This document shows positions 54,376 to 64,000 of a DNA stretch of 64,000 nucleotides, one piece after another; positions within the stretch are counted from its first letter, which is position 1; each line of letters starts with the position of its first letter. Made by a program: the position numbers and the translations under genes. The stretch is from Citrus sinensis (lineage: Eukaryota > Streptophyta > Magnoliopsida > Sapindales > Rutaceae). The notes beneath the pieces are model-generated. The model saw only the letters and a list, made by a program, of their open reading frames with translations, was not told the origin of the DNA and did no database searches. Location: NCBI RefSeq assembly GCF_022201045.2, contig NC_068561.1, forward strand, positions 24,806,501 to 24,870,500, given 5' to 3'.

Positions 54376-55124
54376 GGTAGTGTTTACTTTTTGGAGTGGG
54401 AGTGTGGAGTGTGAATTCCTCCCACTCCAGTGTTTACTTACCTTAAAAAAGAGAAGAGTGGAAGTGGAAATCCGTGGGTCCCACTCAATTTTAGAGTGGG
54501 GAGTGGGATTCTCACTCCCATGGGGGGAGGTGGGAGTGGGAATCCACTCCCCCCTCTTCCCATTTTATCCTTATAAAAATAAATAAATAAATAATATTTA
54601 ATAAAATAAATAAATATTATATTTAAATTAATAATATTAAAAATTAATTTTAATAAATATTAATTAATTAATGATTTAATAATAATAAATATTTTATTCT
54701 AAAAAATATTAATTTTGTACTATATTATCAATAATAATATTTCATTTGTGTTGCTATTATTAATAATTTTTATTCACATAATTTAAATTAAAATTAATAA
54801 AAAATTATGATTTACATAATTAAGAATATTAGTAATTATTATTAATTTATAAATATAATAAAATATTTATTTTATTTTCCAAATATATTTTTTATTAATT
54901 TTTTAATTACAAATTATAATTCTGTACATAAGGATAAAATTGTAATTTAAAATAATTTACTCCCAATCCAAGACAAAGTGAACAAATAATTAGGATTCTG
55001 ATTGACAATCCATACTTTCATTTAGTCTAAGTAAACACCATACTCTCACTCCCACTCCACACTCCTAATCCAAGGATTTTCACTCCTCAAGATTCTCACT
55101 CCAATCCAAAAAGTAAACGCAGCA
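54376..55124. mobile_element. PIF/Harbinger-like MITE, 749 bp
   Basis: The left end GGTAGTGTTTACTTTTTGGA pairs with the inverted right end TGCTGCGTTTACTTTTTGGA. The element is flanked by a 3-bp direct repeat, TAA, at 54373-54375 and 55125-55127, the target preference of PIF/Harbinger elements. Both arms are rich in GGAGTGGGAGTG/CACTCCCACTCC words, able to form nested hairpins. The centre is AT-rich (AATAAATATT-like). No transposase. Confidence 0.7.
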
Positions 55125-55127
55125 TAA

Positions 55128-58100
55128 ATGATTTCTTTTCCAGCTTAATTAACTCGTATATATATAGCTGTAAATCTTCTGCAAGTGTCGATAACAATCC
55201 AAGGATTAATTGACTTATAAACTAACTCATGTAGCAGCAATTCTTTTTGTTGAGTGTACTTAACAGCAGCAAGCCAAATATGAAACAAATGTTGCAGAGC
55301 TTCTTTGTTCACGTATCTGTCTTCGATCGAGTTATGAGAATTCTCTTAATCTTATGGATGGTTAATTTACAAACGCGTGCCCTGTATTTATGGTTTACAA
55401 GTCAGCAGCTTTTGAGTGGTGGGAAGTAGTTTTAATTTGCATTACACTTTCTAATTTATGAAGTGTGAGTGAAATACATAACTCAAGTTAATTGATTTTT
55501 TTTTTTTTTAAACTCATTCTTTAAATCTCAAGATATTGTGTACCACGTATTTTTTAATTTGATGTATGCGTTTCACACACACTAAATGGATAAACATATA
55601 TTCCATAACATGGTATAATTTTTCTTTTTTTCAAAAAAAAAAAAAATTTACCATGGAAAAATTTCACTTTTTTTCTCATTCTTTTTTATCCATCATATTT
55701 TCTCTCTCTTAGATCTTTATTAGCGGTACTTAAAGACTTTTTTTTCTTCTTGGTTATTTATATTATTTACTTTATTATTTACGCTTTAAATATTTCCCTA
55801 TCCACGACATACCCATGATTATAACATATATGATATTAATATTTTTTTTATTACTAATATAAGTTAAACATTTCATTTGGGTTACTTCATTTGGGTCATG
55901 GAATAGGCTCATTCGTCCTCATACCAAGTAAGACATGCTCATGGGCTTCTTGCCAGAAATGAGTTGATGGAGATTGTGATATTTGATTTCCTTAATTTAT
56001 CTCACTGCCCCTGCCTTTTAATAAGTATTATTTATTCTAAAATTGCTCGAATGTAAGTGCAAAAAAATGAAAAATATAGCCATTTGCACTGTACCATGTG
56101 CCCAGCAAGCATTATTGATTCGTATAACGGATATACCCTATATTGATCCCAGATTAAAGATTAATATGGATGTGACTTCTATTGATCTTGGATTAGAGAT
56201 TAATATGGATATAGTTTATATTGATCCTAGAATTAGAGATCAATAGCCACCTAACTTCTACAAAAGGACCGGAGATAATCAATAATTAAACCTAGAAACA
56301 TTAATAGTTACAGCATGTGATTATTAACTAAACTATGTATTGGAAATTCAGATATAGACAAAAATGATTGTCAGATCTAACAATATAAAATGAAACAAAT
56401 GAAATCAATGGTGAATATTGAGATCCAAAACAAAATTTCCTGCCAAGTCCAATTTTCCTGGTCTATGAATGGAGGCTAAAATGATTGAGAAATGATCTAT
56501 TAGCTATTTGACAAAAAATTAAGAGAAATCTAGATCCAGAAATTCTCTAAACACAAATACTAACTTGAGCATCAAAGTGCCCTTTGTAGGTACAAATTCG
56601 CATTAGTTTATCCAAATCTTCAAGAACAACATGTCAACTTTAGAATTCACAAGGAAAATGGGTATAATTCACTATCTATTTCTTCCTTAATCATTTGAAA
56701 TTGGACAATTAAATGTTTTATGAACCTTCATTGAAATTAAAAATAATAATTAATTAAAAACAACTATTTTTCCCTTTTCTCTCAGGCTCTCAATAAATGA
56801 AATTTTCATCTCTCACATTTCTCTTAATTTTTTTAATTAATTCAAAAATTGAATCAAATATTACTTCTAATCAAATTCCAAATTGAAACTAAATAAAATT
56901 TTAGATTATTACACAAAATCAAAACTTATATCAATCAATTGTTCATAAAATTTAACAAAACCTAACATTGAAACTCATCATATATTGGTGGAGGCAATGA
57001 GTCAATTGATGGTTAAGAAGATATATTATGGTGGTGATAGTAGTGGTAATGAACTTGTTGTTGATGAAATGGTAAAGTGATGGTCACGAAGAAAAGAGGG
57101 AGGGAATTGAGAGAGAATAAAACAAATAATAATAATAATATTTTTTGGTTTTTTACTGAGAATAATTCTATAAAGTATTAAGATAAATTGAATAGTGAAG
57201 AGTAGTAATATAGTTTGAAGGGATCATATATCATTTCTCTCTTAATCCATATGAATTCAAGGCCCAGTCCGTTATTGGCCTCGTGCTAAACCTCTGTTGT
57301 GCTGTACACATTATCATTTACCCTTAGTTAATGCATAATCTCTCCATCACTTGAAAACTATGCACACCTCATTTTAGATATATCTTCTCTATAGTTGTGA
57401 AACTTGCATTTTAAAAAAAAAAATTAACAAGAAGGTAGCTGATCCTTAATTTTGTATATCATTCGAATAGCCACATTTATTTTCAAAATTCCCATTTAAG
57501 AGAGTGGAGACCATTAAACTTGTATATAGTTTGTGTGTTTTCAAATTCTAAGAAACTATATAAAGAAACCCTATTGGGATGGTCGTCGATAAAACAAAAA
57601 ACACTAAGAGATTGGAATTTGTAAATTGTGTCTAGTTAATGAGATTTTAGAGATAAAGAGAGAAAATGAGATAGAATGGGAAAGATAGATAAATTATTTT
57701 ATGGAGAAACTAAAATGTATTTTCGAAACCCTTCAAAAACGGTTTTTTGAGGATTACATAAGGCAGTTATCACCATCACTCAAATATAGTCTCTAACCAA
57801 ATCACATATATGGGCACTACAAAGTTATATTGGGCTCGTGTTGAACCCTACCAATCTATTTCAAAATTTTCACCAATATCTGTAATTAATCATTTTTTTA
57901 AAATCTTAAGAAAATAATTTTTTTAAAAAAAATATATATATATATATATTCAATATAATTTTACTAATTTTTTTTACGTTTGTTGGAGCTCAGACAATAT
58001 TTACATCTCATTAAGAAAAAGAGTTAAAATTAATAAATATAAAGAATATAAAGATGATTAAAAGCAGGAAGTTAAAATCGTAATTGGCGAGTACATTAAT

Positions 58101-58187
58101 CTCATTCTTGTATCATACATTTACACAATATAAAGATAAACTCTTCTTATTACAAATAAAATAACCCCCAAAAAAAAAAAAAAGAGT
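55128..58187. other. Intergenic spacer 3' of ABCB copy C
   Basis: About 3 kb without a recognisable gene. It contains a 39-bp tandem repeat at 56139-56250, an (AAT)n at about 57125-57140 and an (AT)n at about 57933-57948. The right end holds the 3' UTR of ABCB copy C. Plus-strand frames at 55247-55429 and 56043-56246 have no support. Confidence 0.5.
56139..56250. repeat. Three tandem 39-bp repeats
   Basis: Units start at 56139, 56178 and 56217, each reading T.TATTGATC followed by .GATTARAGATTAATATGGAT or a close variant. The third unit is shortened. Each unit is imperfect, so the duplication is not recent. Confidence 0.8.
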
Positions 58188-61100
58188 TTAGTTCGTTGTT
58201 GTCGTTGCGTGAGTAGTATTTTGAGGTGTCCTCTGGAGGCTGACCAATGAATAGTAAGCTCCTGTGGGTCCCATTGCCAACAAAGATTGGTGGGTCCCTT
58301 TCTCTGCCACGTGCCCTTTATCTAACACCGCAATTATATCACAATTTTGAATGGTACTTAACCTGTGTGCTACCACCACACTTGTTCTCCCCACCATCAA
58401 ACGCTCAAGTGCTTCTTGTACCACTTTCTCTGACTGACTATCAAGTGCGCTGGTCGCTTCATCCAGCAACAAGACTGCAGGATTTTTCAATATGGCACGA
58501 GCTATTGCAATGCGCTGCTTTTGGCCTCCGGATAGCTGCAATCCCCTGTCTCCACACCACGTGTCATAACCTTCGTTCAATCCAGCAATAAAATCATGTG
58601 CATTGGCTGCCTTTGCTGCTTCAACGATCTCTGATTCATCGATTTCATCTGATGCTCCGTATGCGATGTTTTCTCTAATAGTCCCTGCAAACAGAGTCGG
58701 CTCTTGACTAACAAGTGCAATATGTCTCCTTAGTGACCTAAGATGGTATGATCTGATGTCGCGATCATCAATTTTCACATCACCCTTTAAAGGGTCATAA
58801 AACCGTTCGATCAAGCCAATGATGGTCGATTTCCCAGACCCACTTTGTCCCACCAATGCCGTTGATTTTCCAGCTTCAATTTTGATTGAGAAGCCTTCGA
58901 AGATCATCACATCAGGTCTAGCAGGGTATGCGAAATGGACATTCTGAAGTTCGATATTGCCTGTTATCCTTTCGGGCTGGTGTCCTTCAGGATCTTCAGG
59001 CTCAATTTTCGTGTATCGGTCCATTACAGCAAAAACCGACCCTACGGCATCTGAGCCTTTGGCAAAGTCCGTAGTCATGCTACCTGCATCCGCGATGACC
59101 CGCCCCGTACTAACAAGTATCATGAAGGTTTCAAAAAGGGCTTTAGAGCTGATGTATCCATCCGCAACGAGCCTGCCCCCGTACCAGAAGTCCAGAGCCC
59201 AAGTGCATGATGCTAGGCTCTGGGAAAAGGCAAGGCCTATACCTGCATACCATGACTGTCGTATACTCTCTCTTCGCGGGCCCTGCTGGGCCTTCTCGAG
59301 CATTTTCAGGATTCTGTGTTGGGAGGAAAACGCAGTGATGGTTCTGAGATTAGACACAGCTTCGGCAGCAAGCTTGCTGCTTTCGGCTTGGGCTTTTATG
59401 GCCTTGTTTGACATGCTCCTAAGCAGTACCCGTCTAGCGTAGAAGCATATAATGACTAGAGGCTGAACTGCAATCATCACCAATGCAAGCCTCCAGGCAA
59501 TGAATAGGCCCATTGTGAAAGCTATGATTACCGCAGAAATCGTCTGTACAAGCAGAGCCGTACGATCACCCACCAAAGACCTCACCTGCCACAAACAAAA
59601 TGCATAACTAACCCACAAATTTGTGCTTACTTGCTTTCTTAAAAAAGGTGCTTTTTATAGCATTAATCTTCCAAAATACTGCTTACCACATTGGCATCCT
59701 TTGCAAGTCGAGAGCAAATGGCACCACTTGAATTCTCATCTTGATCAAACCAACCAACTTCAAAAGTGAAAATCTTTGAAAGCATCCTCTCCCTGATCCT
59801 CTTAGTCAAGTGCTCACCCATGTAAGCAAAATTGTAATGCTGGATAATGTTAATCACAAGAGTAAATACCGCAAGCCCAAGGAAACAAAAAGCATAAATA
59901 CTTGTCTTCTTTTTAATCTCATCATGATCTGTCAAGAAATACACTGATATCATAGACCCCATGGCAAATGCATAAATTGGCTGCACTGCACCAAATAAAG
60001 TTGCACCAACACAACCCAATGTTGCTTGTTTCCATTCTGGCGCATTCAAAGCTACCAATCTCCTGAATGATGGCACAGGCAATTTCTTGATGTCCTCTTC
60101 ATTGCTTTGTGAAGCGCCTCGGCCCTGAGCAAATGAATTGGCTGAACTTGAAAGACTGACAATTGAAAGTCTCCGGCTGCTTGTGCTGTTCATGTCCATG
60201 TTTGATGATTTAGAAGCCAAGCTGTGCATGGTTGCATTATTGTTGTCGTCTGGGGTTGTTGTCTGAAGACGAACAAGTGAAGTGTAAAGGCCACTTTCGG
60301 CTTGTATGAGCTCATCATGGGATCCTGTTTCCATGACTTGCCCATCTTGGACCACGGCGATGACATCGGCATTACGGATAGTGGAGAGCCGGTGGGCGAT
60401 GATGATTGTGGTCCGGCCAACGACGGCCTTGTCTAAGGCTTCTTGGACAACGCGTTCGGATTCAGAGTCAAGTGCACTTGTTGCCTCGTCTAAGAGAAGG
60501 ATTCTTGGTGCCTTGATTATTGCTCTTGCAATTGCTATTCTCTGCTTTTGGCCCCCTGACATTTGGACTCCTCTCTCACCAACCTGTGCAAAATGGTCAC
60601 CGTAAAAATTAAAAATTTAAATAAATTCTTTAGTAGAAAAGACAAATCCCATTTTGAAATATATATATACCCCACATAGATAGAATTTATTCACAAATAT
60701 ATAATAGTCGTAATGAGGTACATGAACATGGGTGCTCATTTTAAGAAAGTGAAGCAATTGCAATAAATAAAGAAGTAGATGACGTGGAGAATAGAGATTA
60801 CGCCAAAATTGACAATACTGTGGTTTACTTTAATAAAATTAATAAACAACAAAACATTGACATTGTAACTTGAATAGAGCAAGTGCTATGTATTTTATAT
60901 TGCGATGAATCTTTTTCAGGCTTTATATTTTTTTTGAGGAGAAGCATTGAATTGAAAGATGCTATTCCATTTTTTCTATTATATGAATGGCTAGCTAGGA
61001 GACAGGTAGAACTAACCTGGGTATCATATTGTTGAGGCAACTGACGGATGAAATTATGAGCATTTGATGTTTTTGCTGCTTCAATGACCTCTTCCATTGA

Positions 61101-62960
61101 AGCATCTTCCTTGCCAAAAAGTATATTTTCCTTAATTGATGTGGCAAATAGTGCTGGCTCTTGGCTTACCAAACCCATTTGTGACCTTAGCCATTTGAGC
61201 TGTAACTTATCGATAGAAACTCCATCCAAAATTATTTCTCCCCCAAGTGGTGCATAAAATCTTTGTAATAATGCTATTACTGTTGATTTTCCCGAGCCAC
61301 TACCACCAACTAATGCCACAGTCTTTCCTGCTGGAATTGTTAGGCAAAAGTCTTTAAAGATTATGCTTTCAGGCCTTGATGGGTATGCAAATTGTACGCA
61401 CTTGAATTCAACTTCACCCAAAACATTTTCCAAAATTTCACCTTCCATGCTATCTGAATCTATCTTGGGAACCCTTTTTATCATCTCCATTATTCGTTCT
61501 CCGGCTGCCATTGCTTCAGAAAAGTACTTCAAGTTCGGTAATCCAGCTCCTAATGCTCTGATTAACAAAACATAATTATAAGTACCAATGAATTAGCAAT
61601 TAGTTATTATATAAGAATGTTTATACAAAGGGTAAAGGAACTTACAGGCCCCCCACGGCAATGGAGGCGCCAACGGCAAAAACGGTCCCTCCTTGAGCAC
61701 CATGGTACATGACCATTCTGCTACCGTAATAACACAAGAAGGACCAAATACCAAATGTAACTCCATTGCTACCGATGGCCAATCCTTTAGCCAAACCTTG
61801 CTTTAACCCCAATTGCACAGAGCCTTGTAAAGCGGAAGAGAATTCAATGCTGGTTTTACTTTCACCAACGAAGGCATAAACTGTTCTTATAGAAGATATT
61901 GCTTGTTCTGCAATTGTACCAGCCTTATTGTACTCATCTCTCATCTTTCTTGCTAACGACATCAAAGTCCTTCCATACATGAATCCAGGAATCACCAGCA
62001 GCACAACAAAAGGAAACCCTACAATTGCTAGTCTCCATAGCATCAAGAACGCCACTAAGTAGCAGCCAAAGAATAAGGAAGCATTCATCACAAAGTTTGG
62101 CAGCTGTCACAAGTTTAGACATAGTAATTAAGTAATTATCAGCAAAGAACTAATACTAAGCAGTCCTTTAAATTTAAAGTAACTTTCATCTCTGAAAAGA
62201 ATATACAAGTACTTTCCTAGTTCAATGAAAAGTACTTTTTGAATTTACTCTAAACCAAAAGGTTACCTTTTCACTAATAACATCTTGAATCACAAGACTA
62301 TCATTGGAAACGCTTGTGATGACCTCTGCAGTGCTTGTAACATGCAAATCGAAGTAACCCACATCTTGCCTTAACACTGCTTTCAAATATCTTGCTCTCA
62401 TCCTTGTTGCTTGCCTTTCGCCTGTTCTTGTCCAACAATATCCCTCTAAAAGTTCCAAAAAGAAAAAACAACACTCCTTTAAGATTCTAACTTATAAAGA
62501 ATTCTTAAGAAAATACTGTTAAATTTATTTTTTTAAAATTACCTAGAAAACAAGCAACCCATGATCCCAAAGCCAAGTACAACAGATGTACTGTATTCTG
62601 TCACACAAAAATATGAAAATCTAGCAATTAGTCTCTTATTGCATAAACGATAGAAAATATATATATATATTTTTTTAAAAAAAAAAAAAAGGGAGAAAAT
62701 GAAAAATATAAATGAACCTTGTTAATATTATGTGTGAAGACATCGATGGGGACATTAGATACATCACCAATATTGTTCATGAATTTACTTGTTAGAAACA
62801 GCACCAAAGGTGTAGAGAACCCATCACCAATGGCTCCGATGTACCCTAAAACCATAAAAAACATATCTACGCCGTCCGCATGCATGAAAATGGATCGAAA
62901 TGACCCATTTTTTGTCTTTGTAACCTCACTACTACCTCTGGCCTTTTTTTCACCACTCAT
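58188..62960 (-). CDS. ABC transporter B family member 15-like (copy C), full-length
   Basis: Third full-size exporter of the cluster, seven exons: 62718-62960, 62543-62597, 62267-62445, 61646-62103, 61017-61557, 59687-60583 and 58188-59585, giving 1256 residues. Exons 2-5 have exactly the same lengths (55, 179, 458 and 541 bp) as in copies A and B. Motifs are complete: Walker [11 protein letters not shown] and [10 protein letters not shown], signature MSGGQKQR and LSGGQKQR, Walker [13 protein letters not shown] and [12 protein letters not shown], and H-loop AHRLST in both halves. It is clearly more diverged from A and B than they are from each other: the N-terminus is MSGEKKARG, intron 5 is about 430 bp instead of about 115, and the C-terminus carries a nine-residue Thr-rich extension (TTHATTTTN). 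The start at 62960 follows family alignment; no other in-frame ATG was used. Confidence 0.93.
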
Positions 62961-63115
62961 TTTCAAAGAAGCAACAATTCTGAAAAGCACTTTAATTTGC
63001 TTTGGCTAGCCTGGCTTAAACTACGTTGGCTTTTGGCTTCTTGGCTTTCTCCCTTGAAGTTAAAAAAATGGGAGAAGTTTATCATGTAATGAGAAACTAA
63101 CATGCTGAGGTGCTG

Positions 63116-63123
63116 TATTTATA
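63116..63123 (-). promoter_or_regulatory. TATA box of ABCB copy C
   Basis: TATAAATA on the minus strand, about 155 bp upstream of the ATG, a good match to the plant consensus. Confidence 0.5.
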
Positions 63124-64000
63124 GGCGTTTTGTGGGAAAATTACTGCACTGTTAAGGCAACAGCATATTGAATTGAAAATAGAGTAGGTGATGCTGATGC
63201 ATGCTCCAAAATTGAGGCGTTAGTTTATTGATAACATGTGGACAGGTCTACGATAATATAACAAAGTTAAACATGTCCTGAAGATGATCGCGATGACTTT
63301 AGCTGTCTCCTTTTGATCTGCGTCATTTATGACGATTACCGGACCGGACCGGACCCACCTTTGGACTTACTTTTTTTTTTTTTTTTCGTTTTGTATTTTA
63401 TATTCTATCAGAAGAATGAAATATATTCTATAGCTAATGAGCATCTAATTACAGTTAAGGTTTAATGATGTTTTAAAACAAAAAACACCGTAAAGTTTTC
63501 CTTTCTTTTCGTTTTTTTTTTTTTTGAAGTTCAGCTTCGGCTTCATATTTTTAAAACCTGAACGTTTGTATTAAGTAATTTCCTTTTAATTAACTATTTA
63601 TGCTCTTCTCGTATGATATTTCTATAATGCGTTAACAAGATATTTTCTATATGATTCTCATTAACACTCGCCGTGAAGGACAAGTGTTAATCTAAGATGT
63701 AATCGAGTAACGATATATTTGCTTTTACTGCTGATGTGCTTCCTTACCTCATCTCTAATACATGACCCACTAACAATTAAAGTCACCAATCTATATAACT
63801 TTTTATTGATCTTCAAATCATTTCATCAACTTCATGTCATCTCTTGCTCACAAAGTTAGTGTTTATAATCTCGTTATTTATGAATATCATTAATTAATTC
63901 TATATCATGTTACTTGGCTTTTGCTCCCATCGAATTTATTGCTAACCAGCAAAATCTAGTATGGTATGGTATACTAGCTAGGAATTAAAATCCACATTGA
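63124..64000. other. Upstream region of ABCB copy C
   Basis: AT-rich upstream sequence to the right edge of the window. A GGACCGGACC direct repeat lies at about 63341-63355 and long T-runs at about 63370-63387 and 63511-63525. No gene recognised. Confidence 0.45.

Overview
This is nuclear DNA of a flowering plant. Every protein gene I can reconstruct is on the minus strand and is cut by short, AT-rich GT-AG introns. The products are plant-type: a GASA peptide, a chloroplast ankyrin protein of the EMB506 type, a SIN3-like corepressor and ABCB15-type transporters. The overall look fits a woody rosid eudicot such as Citrus, but the species is a guess. From memory, the mix of PIG-N, RNase H-like, SIN3-like and GASA14-like genes recalls paired blocks on Arabidopsis chromosomes 3 and 5; this needs a search to confirm.

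Layout, left to right. 593-818 is the first coding exon of a PIG-N (GPI ethanolamine phosphotransferase 1) gene that runs off the left edge. 1.1-6.8 kb is a small tandem family: a decayed copy, a gene for a secreted protein with a basic Lys/Gly/Pro block and an acidic tail, and a proline-rich GASA14-like gene. All three share flanking sequence, but only the last keeps the 12-Cys GASA domain. 7.7-11.9 kb carries two non-autonomous Mutator-like elements, each with an exact 9-bp target-site duplication. 12.4-23.0 kb holds a plastid-targeted HMA-fold-like protein, an RNase H-like gene with an internally duplicated exon, and EMB506. 24.3-32.8 kb is one SIN3-like gene with 22 coding exons.

34.8-63 kb is an ABCB (P-glycoprotein, MDR) cluster: one broken fragment followed by three intact full-length transporters of 1256-1260 residues, all with the same seven-exon structure and the same intron phases. 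The first two are a recent segmental duplication about 9.26 kb apart. The third is more diverged and follows about 7.8 kb of repeat-rich spacer containing an RNase H remnant of LINE type, a Harbinger-like MITE and microsatellites.

The genes do not form one pathway. PIG-N acts in GPI anchor synthesis in the ER, the GASA-family products are secreted, two or three products are likely plastid or organelle proteins, SIN3 is a nuclear corepressor scaffold, and the ABCB proteins are membrane exporters. The candidate for something undescribed is the secreted charge-block protein at 2411-4050. I found no CRISPR array, rRNA or tRNA. All splice sites are read by eye from GT/AG signals, frame continuity and recalled family sequence, without transcripts.
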